Assembly: GCA_938085105.1 (NCBI GenBank)
Contig: CALKGK010000008.1
Span: 1 to 55,221 of the forward strand
DNA: 55,221 nucleotides
Origin: an uncultured Flavobacteriales bacterium
GTDB lineage: Bacteria; Bacteroidota; Bacteroidia; Flavobacteriales_D; Sanyastnellaceae
Direction of reading: 5' to 3'
This document shows, piece after piece, positions 41,543 to 50,478 of the stretch; positions within the stretch are counted from its first letter, which is position 1; the number at the start of each line of letters is the position of its first letter. A program made the position numbers and the translations under genes. The notes under the pieces were generated by a model. The model had not been told where the DNA came from, made no database searches, and saw only the letters and a program-made list of their open reading frames with translations.

Positions 41543-43927
41543 ATGATGATCAATCAAAACATGCAACGAATTTTTCTTACAATAGCTTTGATTCTCTTAT
41601 GCGGTCTTGGGTTTGCTCAAGCCAGTGAAGTCGTTTTTCGTGGGGTGGTCAAAGACAAGTCCAGCGAGGCACCAATTCCTTACGCTACTGTGGTGTTAAA
41701 ATCGCTGAGTACAGGCCTAACATTGGAAGGAACAACCACAAATGATGAGGGGAAATTTCAATTGATCTCGGATTCCCTTAACACCTCCCTTCATATCATG
41801 TTCATTGGTTATCAAGAGCAAGTTTTTAAATCGTTTTTGGTGGAAGAGGGGATGGTTCGATTGGGGCAAGTCTTCCTTCAGCCAGCAACCGAAATGCTCG
41901 AAGCGGCAGAGGTTGAAGGCGAGAAATCGGTGTTGGAGTTCAAGTTAGACAAGCGGGTATTCAATGTTGGAAAAGACATCAGTAGTTCGGGGTCGAGTGC
42001 ACTTGAAGTCTTGAACAACGTCCCCTCCGTAAATGTCGACATCGAAGGAGGAGTTACCCTTAGAGGGAATTCAGGAGTTCAAATTCTGATCAATGGAAAA
42101 CCCTCTGTGCTCACAGATGAAGGCTCGAACGCCCTGGGAAGCATTAGTGCTGATCAAATAGAAAGTGTCGAAGTCATCACCAACCCAGGTTCGAATTACC
42201 AGGCTGAAGGTACCGGCGGAATCATCAATATCGTGATGAAAAAAGACGTGAAAAAAGGGACCAACGGTTCGATTTCGGTGAATACAGGAATTCCCGCGAA
42301 TCACAGTGTGGGCATCAGTCTCAATCAACGAACAGAGAAATTCAACTTTTTCACCCAGCTCGGTGCAGGGTGCCGTTCGTTGCCGCGCTTCAACGAGAGT
42401 GTCAACCTCAATCGAGTAGATAGAACGGAAATTCGAAGCGAAGGAACCGAATTCAGAAATGAAATGTTCTATAATGCGACCTTGGGTGCGGATTACTATT
42501 TGAACGATCTCAACGTCATTACCCTCAGCGGAAGTTTTGCCTTTGAGCAAGAAGATCAACCTTCAGAAACAGATTTCTCGACCTTTACCGACGGCGTTCT
42601 TCAAGAAAGTTGGAGAAGGGAAGAAGATACCGAAGCGAGCAATCCAAAGTATCAATACGACTTGCAGTACAAAAGGGAGTTTAAGGACAATGAGGACCAT
42701 ACCTTGCTCTTCAGCACCTTGGGTCGGTTTTTTGGAAAGGATTTGTCTTCTGTTTTCACAGAAACCGATGTTTTGGGGGAGGATGACCGACCAAAACAGC
42801 TCACCGAAACAAATTTCTATCAAAGAGATTATACCTTCAAGTTGGACTACGCAAAGCCCTTCGGAAAGCGTTTGAGCGCTGAAACAGGAGCCTTATACGA
42901 GTACAATGACGTAGGGAACGAGTTTGCAGTTTTCAACGAAAGCCAAGATGGAACGTTTGTGCCTGATCTCGATTTTACCAACACCTTTCAATTCGATCAA
43001 AAAGTGCTGGGGGTTTATGCAACACTTGCCTATGAATTAGAAAAGTGGGGTGTGAAAGCAGGCTTACGAAGTGAGACCACTGACTTGGTGACCCTTCTCG
43101 AAACAACAGGGGAAGAGAACAATCAGAATTACACGAATTTTTTCCCATCTTTCCATACCTCCTACAAGTTTTCCAAGCTATTTTCAATGCAAGCGGGATA
43201 TTCTCGCAGGATTTACAGACCACGATTGTGGGATCTGAATCCATTCTTCAACATTCGAAATAACTTCAACATCCGACAAGGAAACCCTGCACTTCAACCA
43301 GAGTTTGCAGATTCTTACGAGATCACCGCCATTGCCGTTTTTGAGAAGGTGTCCATCAACACGAGCATCTACCACCTGTACACCACCAATGTTAGTGAGC
43401 GTGTTTCGCAATTTGTTGATAATGTCAACATCACCATGCCCATGAACATCGGTAGCAATCGTAAGACCGGCTTTGAATTGAATGGAAAGTACACCCCGAT
43501 GAAGAAACTAGTGTTTAATGGAGATTTGAATATTGGCGTTTTCAGCCGAAAAGGTGAATTCGAGAATCAAGATTTTTCTTTTCAAGGAGATCAATGGTCG
43601 AGCAGAATCACGGCCAAATGGAAAATGAAGAAGCAAATTGATTTGGAGGTCAGCGGAGATTATAATTCCCGAGTGAGGAATGTGCAAGGAGTGCGAAGCG
43701 GTTTTGCATCGATGGATATTGGTTTGAGAAAAAAGTTTTGGAAAGGAAAATTGATCGTGAACCTTTCAGCCAGAGATATTTTCGCGAGCAGAATTCGCGA
43801 GAATGTGATTGATCAGAGCGACTTCTACTTGTACAGCTATAGCAGAAGAGGTCGTTTCATTACATTCAGTGCGAGTTATAGCATCGGTAAAGGGGAGGCC
43901 ATGCAGTATTCTGGCAGACGCAGATAG
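41543..43927 (+). CDS. TonB-dependent-receptor-like outer-membrane barrel protein
   Basis: 794 residues with signal peptide MQRIFLTIALILLCGLGFAQA (an upstream ATG at 41543 adds six residues). A carboxypeptidase-regulatory-like domain (FRGVVKDKSSEAPIPYATVVL) is followed by a plug (SSSGSSALEVLNNVPSVNVDIEGGVTLRG, VQILINGKPSVLTD, ESVEVITNPGSNYQAEGTGGIINIV in parts) and a barrel of the OMP_b-brl_3 type (YSRRIYRPRLWDLNPFFN, NPALQPEFADSYEI). It is probably a receptor for an unidentified ligand. No SusD or transporter partner is adjacent. The HAD gene lies 92 bp upstream. Confidence 0.92.
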   Translation: MMINQNMQRIFLTIALILLCGLGFAQASEVVFRGVVKDKSSEAPIPYATVVLKSLSTGLTLEGTTTNDEGKFQLISDSLNTSLHIMFIGYQEQVFKSFLVEEGMVRLGQVFLQPATEMLEAAEVEGEKSVLEFKLDKRVFNVGKDISSSGSSALEVLNNVPSVNVDIEGGVTLRGNSGVQILINGKPSVLTDEGSNALGSISADQIESVEVITNPGSNYQAEGTGGIINIVMKKDVKKGTNGSISVNTGIPANHSVGISLNQRTEKFNFFTQLGAGCRSLPRFNESVNLNRVDRTEIRSEGTEFRNEMFYNATLGADYYLNDLNVITLSGSFAFEQEDQPSETDFSTFTDGVLQESWRREEDTEASNPKYQYDLQYKREFKDNEDHTLLFSTLGRFFGKDLSSVFTETDVLGEDDRPKQLTETNFYQRDYTFKLDYAKPFGKRLSAETGALYEYNDVGNEFAVFNESQDGTFVPDLDFTNTFQFDQKVLGVYATLAYELEKWGVKAGLRSETTDLVTLLETTGEENNQNYTNFFPSFHTSYKFSKLFSMQAGYSRRIYRPRLWDLNPFFNIRNNFNIRQGNPALQPEFADSYEITAIAVFEKVSINTSIYHLYTTNVSERVSQFVDNVNITMPMNIGSNRKTGFELNGKYTPMKKLVFNGDLNIGVFSRKGEFENQDFSFQGDQWSSRITAKWKMKKQIDLEVSGDYNSRVRNVQGVRSGFASMDIGLRKKFWKGKLIVNLSARDIFASRIRENVIDQSDFYLYSYSRRGRFITFSASYSIGKGEAMQYSGRRR

Positions 43928-44247
43928 GGTGTTTTATTCGCTTTTTTTTCGGGCTGAAGCCTAAGTAATGCCACCGAAAGAATGGAGCTCTTTCCGCAAG
44001 CGCCAGTTGAATAGGGCATACTTGTCTAATCATTGAGGAATAGATCCGTTCTTGGATGAAATCCGTTTCGCATCACGCCCATTTTACTTTCATTTATCGA
44101 ATTGTTCAAAATGGCCTATGGTCTTCAGTTGTGAAGAATCCAAAAGCTAGGGCTATTGATTTAGCCGAGGTCAAACTCTTGATTGTTCTCTCTGAGCAGC
44201 GCTTTCTTGTGTTCGTAGGTTTTTGAATCTTCGGGGCATTAGGACAT
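43928..44247. other. Intergenic region without a recognised gene
   Basis: About 320 bp between two convergent genes. A T-rich run (TTCGCTTTTTTTTCGGG, near 43940) lies shortly after the receptor stop codon without a convincing stem before it. One minus-strand frame of 71 codons (44106-44321) overlaps the terminator and has no family similarity that I can see. I see no RNA gene, repeat or mobile-element end. Confidence 0.5.
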
Positions 44248-44285
44248 AAAAAAAACAGGTGCTCCGAAGAACACCTGTTTTTTTT
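44248..44285. terminator. Strong bidirectional intrinsic terminator
   Basis: A perfect 14-bp stem (44248-44261 and 44272-44285, core ACAGGTG/CACCTGT flanked by eight A and eight T) with a 10-nt loop. The minus-strand gene ends at 44308 and the structure lies 22 bp beyond; the T runs make it work in both directions. Confidence 0.93.
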
Positions 44286-44307
44286 CAGTCGAGTTGCTGT
44301 TGCTCGT

Positions 44308-47300
44308 TTATTGCTTGACAATCATTTTTGAAACCTGTTGGTCTCCTTGTGAGATGGAGATGAAGTAGTTTCCGGCGCTCCAATCACTTGCTTCCATTGA
44401 GAAGTTCATGTGCTCAGTGTTTGGGGTGAATTGTTCACGTTGGATCATTTGTCCCATCATGTTCATCACTCTCATTTCCGCTACTTGATCCACTTCCAAG
44501 TTTCCAACGCTGATTTGAAGTTGCGAAACGAATGGGTTTGGTGCAGCGTTCAAATCGATTTCGAGGCCGAAGAGGTCTTCCAAATCCACATCACTGATTG
44601 GGTTTCCGTAAACACAGTTTCCATCATCCACGTCCGCCATTGGGTTGAAGTTGATTGCTTCAGGATCCATACAACCAGCAATTGCGCAATCGCTATTGAT
44701 TCCAATCACGTCCATTCCACTTTGTCCATAGAGCAAAGTTCCTTCGGCATACAGCCCATTATCGTCATAGATCATGTAATATGCTCCATTCCATCCATCA
44801 CCCCATTCATCATTCATTGTGAGGGTATAGCAACCATCCATCAAACAAACGTTCTGGAGGTAGGTGTTGTAGCTGTCGTAGTTTCCTCCAACAGCAACCG
44901 TGTTGCTATCGGCATCCATCAAGTTCCAAGAGATTTCTTGACCCCATTGCTGGGTAGCGATGAAGATGCTCACTGTATTTGCTCCGATAGAATCACAAGC
45001 AGAAGTGATGTCGTATTGGCAAGAACCATCATCAATGGTTGCCATTGGGTTGTAATTCAGTGCACTAACGTCAGTACAACCATAAGTGATGTCTTCATAG
45101 ATGCATGATCCATCATCCAACTGTGCTTGAGGATTGTAGTTCAGTGCTGTTGGGTCGGTACACCCTTCCGTCATCTCTTCATAAACACAAGAACCGTCTT
45201 CCGCACTTGCCAACGGGTCGTAGTTGGATGCAGTTGGGTCGGTACATCCGTAAGAGCTTCCGCAGGATAGAATGACAACAATTTCTTCGATGTTGTTTGA
45301 GCTTTCACAAGAGACTGATCCATCAGTGACGATTTCCATTGTGAGTGGACCACCAGAGCTGAGAACTTGCACTCCTGTCATGTTTCCATCGGAGCTTAGT
45401 AGAAGTGGACTACCGTTATCTGAACCATCATAAAAGTTAACGTAGTCAAAGTTGTTTTCCAGCATACCAGCAAGGAAAGTAAGACTAACAACGCCACCTT
45501 CTTCATTTGGGTAGAAGGTTTCACTGATGGCTTGATTGTTTCCGTAACAGTAGCTTAGGAGGGTCCCATCGTCACAACCATAATTGCACGAATTGTTGTC
45601 CACCGTCGCGTCAGGATTGTAGTTCAGTGCTTCTTCATCCGTACATCCTGGGAGAACAACTTCTCCACAAGGTTCTCCTGTGAGCGAATTGAAGTTAACC
45701 ACTTGAGTAGAGGCTTCAGGGTCCAAAGATCCAGTGAAAGTGGTGTTACCAACTTCTACCCAGAAATAACCGTTGTACCATCCGTTACCACCGCCAACAT
45801 TGAACATGTGCGCACTGATGCATTCATCATCAGGCAGACAAATATCGAAATACATGATCGCGCCATTTCCTAAAGCTGGAGAAACAAAAATGCTTGTGTC
45901 TGAATCAGAGTAGAGATTCAGTGCAACGTTGTTTCCGTTCGAGAAGGTGCAGATGTAGAGTGTTGCTGGAATTCCATCACATTCTTCATAAACACAAGAA
46001 CCATCATCTTCGGTAGCTAGCTCATTATAATTGAGGGCAAGGCTATCTGTACATCCACTAATGTCATATAGACAATCTTCAGTGTTGGTTCCACCAGGAA
46101 CATAATTGTTTGCTTCAGGATCTCCACAACCGTTGAGGTTTCCGCAAAGCACAGCCATCGTAATGGGTTCGTAGTTTGAGTTTTGACAATCAATCACGCC
46201 ATCTACAACAAAAGCAACGGTTAAACTTGAGCCTGTGCTCTCGTATGCCAAACCGCTGATGTCACCATCAATGATGTCAATCAAAGGCGCATTGGTGTCT
46301 GGTCCATCATGGATGTGCAGCCAATCCCAACCTTCTTCGATGTAGCCATTCAAGAATGCGATACTCGCTCCCTCGCCATCAACAGTTTCATTGATGGTCC
46401 ACTCATAATTGAGGTTATTTTCATAGCAGTAAGTCACCACTTGTGGGTTGTCAGTGCAAGCGTACACGCAGCTCCCATCATCCTCAGCGGCAGTTTCGTC
46501 ATAATTAAATGCTTCGGGATCCATGCAACCAACCATGGTCATTGTATCTCCGCAAGAGCCGTCCAAAGAGAAGATTTGCTCTTCGTAAATGTAATCGTCG
46601 TTCAAGGTTTCATTGATGATTTCAACGCCGTCAACATTGATCCAGAAGTAGCCTCCATACCAACCGCCTTCTTGCGCGTTGTTGGCCATTTCTACGTAAA
46701 TACACCCTTCATTGGGAATGCATACATCAATGGTGCTAATGTATCCGCTTGGATGAGAGTCTCCAGAGTAAATAATGGTAGAATCAGAAGCATAAATGTT
46801 CAAGCTCACGTTTTGTCCATTCGAGAAGGTACAAACGTAAAGTTGAGCAATGGTACCATCGCACTCTTCAGTTTCATATTCACAAGAACCGTCGTTGAAT
46901 GTAGCTTCTGGGTTGTAGTTGATTGCGTTTGGATCCATACAGCCTCCAATTTGAATGTAGAAACAACTGCCGTCATCAAAAGTGGCTTCAGGGTTGTAAT
47001 TCTCAGCATTTGGGTCGGTGCAGCCTACCACTACAGCTGGAGCACAATCAGCATTGTTCACACCAAAGGCAAGCGTTCCAGCAGAAGTGCTTCCTTCCAA
47101 AGTGGCGATCAATAGAACTTCATCATTATTCACAATGGTAGCAACCGCACCATTCCATCCGTCTCCAAACGAGTCAAACATGTTGAAGTTGTAACAACCA
47201 TCGGCAAGACATAATTCTTGCGAATAACCGGTGTTACTTTCATATCCATTTCCCGTGGCTAGGATATCACCTTCTTGGTTGGTGATGTTCCAGGAAATTT

Positions 47301-47931
47301 CATTCCCCCAAGACTCTGTCCCTAATGCGAACAAAAGAGCATTTTCGTCACAAGGTTCTACTTCAATCGGATATTCACAACTACCATCATCTTCAGTGGC
47401 ATCAGGATTGAAGTTGAGCGCTTCATCATCCATACATCCTAAAATGGTAGGGTAGAAGCATGATCCGTCGTCATCTGTTGCATTTGGATTGAAGTTTTGA
47501 GCAAGTGGATCAGTACAACCGCTGATGGGTGCGGGAGCGCAGTCTTCGGAATTCACTCCGAAAGTGTAGGCTTGTCCGTCACCAGTGGGAACATCAGCAA
47601 CGACAAAAACGCCGTCCAGATCATTCAAAACAGTCACCACAGCACCATTCCATCCATCACCGAAGTAATCCACCCCATTTAGCGTGTAGCACCCGTCTTC
47701 CAAACAAAGGTTGAAAGTATAAGCGGTGTAATCATCAAAGGCAGCACCAACAAATAGCGTGTCTCCTTGATCGCTTACGATGTCAAAATAGATTTCTGAA
47801 GCCCACTGTTCCGTAGCTACAACGAGGAGAACCTCGGTGCCGTCACATTCAATTTCTTGAGAAAAAGCGCGGCTGTTAAAAGTGAATGAGCAAAGAAGTA
47901 ATAGTGCCCATAGAAGTATTGATTTTTTCAT
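44308..47931 (-). CDS. Large secreted Cys-rich repeat protein with T9SS type A tail
   Basis: 1207 residues. After the signal peptide (KKSILLWALLLLCSFTFNSRAFSQ) come twelve copies of a Cys/Asp repeat (GCTDPxAxNYNPxATxDDGSC and variants). They are mixed with four domains of the type ECDG..., GCYTLNGVDYFGDGWNGAV, two domains with FSNGQNVSLNIY and WYNGYFWVEV, and two CUB-like domains (YCYGNNQAISETFYPNEEG, FDYVNFYDGSDNGSPLL). The end (AAPNPFVSQLQISVG to VSKMIVKQ) is a Por-type sorting domain, so the protein is exported by the type IX system. The Asp-rich repeats probably bind calcium. It may act in adhesion or matrix formation; no catalytic site is seen. Confidence 0.92.
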   Translation of the reverse strand: MKKSILLWALLLLCSFTFNSRAFSQEIECDGTEVLLVVATEQWASEIYFDIVSDQGDTLFVGAAFDDYTAYTFNLCLEDGCYTLNGVDYFGDGWNGAVVTVLNDLDGVFVVADVPTGDGQAYTFGVNSEDCAPAPISGCTDPLAQNFNPNATDDDGSCFYPTILGCMDDEALNFNPDATEDDGSCEYPIEVEPCDENALLFALGTESWGNEISWNITNQEGDILATGNGYESNTGYSQELCLADGCYNFNMFDSFGDGWNGAVATIVNNDEVLLIATLEGSTSAGTLAFGVNNADCAPAVVVGCTDPNAENYNPEATFDDGSCFYIQIGGCMDPNAINYNPEATFNDGSCEYETEECDGTIAQLYVCTFSNGQNVSLNIYASDSTIIYSGDSHPSGYISTIDVCIPNEGCIYVEMANNAQEGGWYGGYFWINVDGVEIINETLNDDYIYEEQIFSLDGSCGDTMTMVGCMDPEAFNYDETAAEDDGSCVYACTDNPQVVTYCYENNLNYEWTINETVDGEGASIAFLNGYIEEGWDWLHIHDGPDTNAPLIDIIDGDISGLAYESTGSSLTVAFVVDGVIDCQNSNYEPITMAVLCGNLNGCGDPEANNYVPGGTNTEDCLYDISGCTDSLALNYNELATEDDGSCVYEECDGIPATLYICTFSNGNNVALNLYSDSDTSIFVSPALGNGAIMYFDICLPDDECISAHMFNVGGGNGWYNGYFWVEVGNTTFTGSLDPEASTQVVNFNSLTGEPCGEVVLPGCTDEEALNYNPDATVDNNSCNYGCDDGTLLSYCYGNNQAISETFYPNEEGGVVSLTFLAGMLENNFDYVNFYDGSDNGSPLLLSSDGNMTGVQVLSSGGPLTMEIVTDGSVSCESSNNIEEIVVILSCGSSYGCTDPTASNYDPLASAEDGSCVYEEMTEGCTDPTALNYNPQAQLDDGSCIYEDITYGCTDVSALNYNPMATIDDGSCQYDITSACDSIGANTVSIFIATQQWGQEISWNLMDADSNTVAVGGNYDSYNTYLQNVCLMDGCYTLTMNDEWGDGWNGAYYMIYDDNGLYAEGTLLYGQSGMDVIGINSDCAIAGCMDPEAINFNPMADVDDGNCVYGNPISDVDLEDLFGLEIDLNAAPNPFVSQLQISVGNLEVDQVAEMRVMNMMGQMIQREQFTPNTEHMNFSMEASDWSAGNYFISISQGDQQVSKMIVKQ

Positions 47932-47953
47932 GCGAGGGATGGTTTAGTTGTTA

Positions 47954-47984
47954 TTCTGAAGTAAGACACGCTTGACCTTCAGAA
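47954..47984. repeat. Inverted repeat TTCTGAAG/CTTCAGAA
   Basis: Perfect 8-bp arms (47954-47961 and 47977-47984) around 15 nt, between mnmA and the large secreted-protein gene, both on the minus strand. No T run follows on the minus strand, so it is a weak terminator at best; it could be a protein-binding site 22-53 bp before the ATG at 47931. Confidence 0.45.
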
Positions 47985-48010
47985 AGTTGCATGAAGCTAC
48001 AATATTTTTC

Positions 48011-49171
48011 TCAACTAGCAATTACCCCGCTGCCAATCAAGGATTCACCTTCATACCAAACGACAAATTGCCCAGCTGCAACACCTTTTTGCTCATCCTC
48101 AAAATCAAAATGAAGTCCGTCTTTTTCCATTTTCAAACGTGCAGGAGATAGTTGCTGACGGTAACGAATGCGAACATCGTAGCTCCTTTCTTCTCCAATG
48201 TTCATCTTATTGATAGGGTCAACCCAATGGGTTTCGTGCGGCGTGACCATCAGTTTATTTCGGTTCAGCGCCCAGTGATGCTCTCCTTCACCAACGTAAA
48301 TAATGTTGTTGTTCACATCGGTTCCAAGTACGAAAAGGGGTTCTTTTCTTCCACCAACGTTGAGTCCGCGTCGTTGCCCCACTGTAAAATAGTGCGCACC
48401 GGGGTGTTCACCAAGTTTTTCTGATTCGATCAATGAGAAGTCAGCCCCGCGATAAGGGTCGGCTTGCACCAACTCCGACTGATCCTTTTGGGAAATCAGT
48501 CGAATCTCACCGGTTTTAGGCTTCAATTGTTGTTGTAGGAAGGTGGGGAGTTTCACTTTTCCAATAAAGCAGAGTCCTTGGCTATCCTTTTTATCTGCGG
48601 TAACAAATCCTGCCTCAGCTGCGATTTTTCGAACCTCTGGCTTGCTCAATTCACCAATGGGAAATATTGCTCGAGACAGTTGGTCTTGGTTTAGCTGACA
48701 CAAAAAATAGCTTTGGTCCTTATTGTTGTCTACACCTGCAAGAAGTTCATAATGAGATTTACCTTCAGCGTCTTGGGTTTCTCTTTTTCTGCAGTAGTGT
48801 CCGGTAGCAACAAAATCGGCATTCAGTTCTAAAGCTGCTTTCAGAAAAAGGTCGAACTTGATTTCCCGATTGCACAAAACATCGGGGTTGGGGGTTCTTC
48901 CTTCTTGATATTCTTTAAACATGTAATCAACGATGCGCTTTTTGTAGTCGATGCTGAGGTCCATCACCTGAAATGGAATACCAAGGTGTTCAGCAACCAA
49001 CATGGCGTCATTGGAATCGTCAATCCAAGGACACTCATCATCAATAATCACAGAGTCGTCATGCCAATTCCTCATGAAAATAGCAATCACCTCATAACCC
49101 TGCTCCTTTAATAGGTAGGCTGCTACGGAAGAATCCACTCCTCCAGACAATCCAACTACAACTCGTTTCAT
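48011..49171 (-). CDS. mnmA: tRNA-specific 2-thiouridylase MnmA
   Basis: 386 residues. The ATP-pyrophosphatase loop is [18 protein letters not shown] at residues 5-22. The first catalytic Cys is in [13 protein letters not shown] and the second in [40 protein letters not shown] and the C-terminal PGQ-like barrel ([13 protein letters not shown]) complete the family pattern. It thiolates U34 of Lys, Glu and Gln tRNAs using sulfur relayed from a desulfurase. A -7 box (TATCTTTG, 49176-49183) lies 4 bp before the ATG. It precedes the large secreted-protein gene by 79 bp, but a functional link is unlikely. Confidence 0.97.
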   Translation of the reverse strand: MKRVVVGLSGGVDSSVAAYLLKEQGYEVIAIFMRNWHDDSVIIDDECPWIDDSNDAMLVAEHLGIPFQVMDLSIDYKKRIVDYMFKEYQEGRTPNPDVLCNREIKFDLFLKAALELNADFVATGHYCRKRETQDAEGKSHYELLAGVDNNKDQSYFLCQLNQDQLSRAIFPIGELSKPEVRKIAAEAGFVTADKKDSQGLCFIGKVKLPTFLQQQLKPKTGEIRLISQKDQSELVQADPYRGADFSLIESEKLGEHPGAHYFTVGQRRGLNVGGRKEPLFVLGTDVNNNIIYVGEGEHHWALNRNKLMVTPHETHWVDPINKMNIGEERSYDVRIRYRQQLSPARLKMEKDGLHFDFEDEQKGVAAGQFVVWYEGESLIGSGVIAS

Positions 49172-49175
49172 GGCG

Positions 49176-49183
49176 CAAAGATA
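49176..49183 (-). promoter_or_regulatory. -7 box TATCTTTG for mnmA
   Basis: The minus strand reads TATCTTTG, an exact TAnnTTTG match, ending 4 nt before the mnmA start codon. This implies a leaderless or nearly leaderless message. Confidence 0.55.
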
Positions 49184-49408
49184 CGCTTTTCGCCCTGCTT
49201 GAATCCTTTCATTTTTGCAGAATCCTCAGGCCAGCATGTACGAGGTTGTAAAGTTGAAGCGTTTGGGTTTGTTTGATCGAAAGCAAGTTCTCTTGTTGTG
49301 ATGTAATGCGTTAACCTTGTCAGTATATTCCTACAAGCTCTTAAGTTTTTAAACTGACACTAATTGGCGAATTTCCTAACTACTTTGCTATACCTATTTG
49401 CTAAAACC

Positions 49409-49801
49409 ATGGAGTATGTGAGAAGTGTATTGTTGATTGATGACAATCCAAGTTGCAATTTTATCATGAGCGAGTTCATCAAATTGGCCGATCCCAACAT
49501 TGAGGTGTTTGAGGCGGACAGTGTCGAGGACGCCATGGAAATTTTGGCAAACCTTCCCGTTTGTCCCGAAGTCATTTACGTGGACGTAAACATGCCTGTT
49601 TTGAATGGCTTCGATTTTATCGAACGCTATGAGCAAGGGTATTTGATCAACAATCCGCACTCAAAAATTTTCATGCTGAGTTCTTCTTTAAGAGAAGAAG
49701 ACAAATTAAGGGCGATGGGGCATTCTTGCGTGAAGGATTTTGTATCGAAAAACGACATCGACAGCTTTTTGCAGAGCACTTTATTGAAGGGTGTGGCTTA
49801 G
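49409..49801 (+). CDS. Single-domain response regulator
   Basis: 130 residues from the ATG at 49409; a TTG start at 49364 adds 15 residues with no conserved character. The receiver is complete: LLIDDNPSCNF (acidic pocket), VIYVDVNMPVLNGFDF (phospho-acceptor Asp), MLSSSLREED (Ser/Thr) and DFVSKNDID (Lys). No output domain follows, as in CheY-like or Spo0F-like proteins, so it passes phosphate or docks to a partner. It lies 118 bp before the second ECF sigma gene; whether it belongs to that system or to the orphan hybrid kinases at 5.7-10 kb is not shown by the sequence. Confidence 0.92.
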   Translation: MEYVRSVLLIDDNPSCNFIMSEFIKLADPNIEVFEADSVEDAMEILANLPVCPEVIYVDVNMPVLNGFDFIERYEQGYLINNPHSKIFMLSSSLREEDKLRAMGHSCVKDFVSKNDIDSFLQSTLLKGVA

Positions 49802-49821
49802 TGTTGATTATCAGCTTCTTA

Positions 49822-49842
49822 AATGAAGGAGTTCCCTTCATT
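49822..49842. repeat. Hairpin AATGAAGG/CCTTCATT after the receiver gene
   Basis: Perfect 8-bp arms (49822-49829, 49835-49842) with a 5-nt loop, 20 bp past the receiver stop codon. An A run rather than a T run follows on the plus strand, so it does not fit a standard terminator; it could stabilise the 3' end of the receiver message. Confidence 0.45.
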
Positions 49843-49875
49843 CAAAAAAAATCACTTAATTCGTCAGAATAACGG

Positions 49876-49903
49876 GCAACCCTTCAAAAGAAGGATCGTC
49901 TAT
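49876..49903 (+). promoter_or_regulatory. ECF-type promoter of the second sigma gene
   Basis: GCAACC (49876-49881) and GTCTAT (49898-49903) separated by 16 bp, ending 16 bp before the ATG. It matches the element in front of the sigma gene at 35821 (GCAACC, 17 bp, GTCTTAT), which suggests that each factor recognises its own or the other's promoter. Confidence 0.6.
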
Positions 49904-49919
49904 TTAAACAAGTGTTCGC

Positions 49920-50474
49920 ATGCCAGAGTCAGATTTGAGAAATCTAATCAATGGATGCGTTCGTGGAAAAAGGAAATCTCAAGAGGAACTCTTCAAACGC
50001 TATTACAGCAAGATGATGATCGTTTCGATGAGATATACTAAGAACGCGGACGAGGCAGCGGATATTTTGCAAGATGGGTTTTTGAAAGTGTTTGCCAAAT
50101 TGGAGGCATACAATTACGAAGGCTCCTTTGAAGGTTGGATCAGAAGAATCATTGCAAACACGGCAATCGATCAACTGAGAAAACGAAAAAATGACTTTAT
50201 ACTGCTTCAGGAAGAACAATCTTTAGAAGACTTTGCCGATAGGGCAGAGGAGGAAGAGGAAGAACCAGAAGTGGAATTTAAACCAAACCAAGTGCTTGCA
50301 GCAATGCATGAGCTTTCACCAGCGTACAGGACCATCTTTAACCTTTATGTGTTTGAGAACCTAACGCACAAAGAAATTGCAGACCAACTGAATATTAGTG
50401 TTGGGACTTCGAAATCGAATTTGGCCAAAGCTAAAAGGAACTTGGCGAAGATGTTAAGAAACGGAACATACTGA
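49920..50474 (+). CDS. ECF-type RNA polymerase sigma factor
   Basis: 184 residues. Region 2 (ELFKRYYSKMMIVSMRYT, EAADILQDGFLKVFAKL, SFEGWIRRIIANTAIDQLRKR) and region 4 (LSPAYRTIFNLYVFENLTHKEIADQLNIS in two parts, then VGTSKSNLAKAKRNL) are complete. Between them is an unusual acidic linker (residues 100-122, a run of Glu). It shares SFEGWIRRI and overall spacing with the factor at 35821, so the two are paralogues. The anti-sigma-like gene begins 4 bp after its stop codon. Confidence 0.95.
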   Translation: MPESDLRNLINGCVRGKRKSQEELFKRYYSKMMIVSMRYTKNADEAADILQDGFLKVFAKLEAYNYEGSFEGWIRRIIANTAIDQLRKRKNDFILLQEEQSLEDFADRAEEEEEEPEVEFKPNQVLAAMHELSPAYRTIFNLYVFENLTHKEIADQLNISVGTSKSNLAKAKRNLAKMLRNGTY

Positions 50475-50478
50475 CTTA

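Noticed and set aside
44106-44321. Minus-strand frame of 71 codons in the 44.1-44.3 kb gap
   Set aside because: It overlaps the strong terminator and the end of the large gene, is rich in Arg, Thr and Ser, and shows no recognisable domain or start context.
46309-47115. Plus-strand frame of 268 codons opposite the 1207-residue protein
   Set aside because: Shadow of the repeat-rich minus-strand gene; no signal peptide, family motif or promoter.
49172-49408. Search for a tRNA or other RNA gene in the gap between mnmA and the receiver gene
   Set aside because: No cloverleaf-like pairing, no terminator-bounded unit and no conserved T-loop sequence was found.
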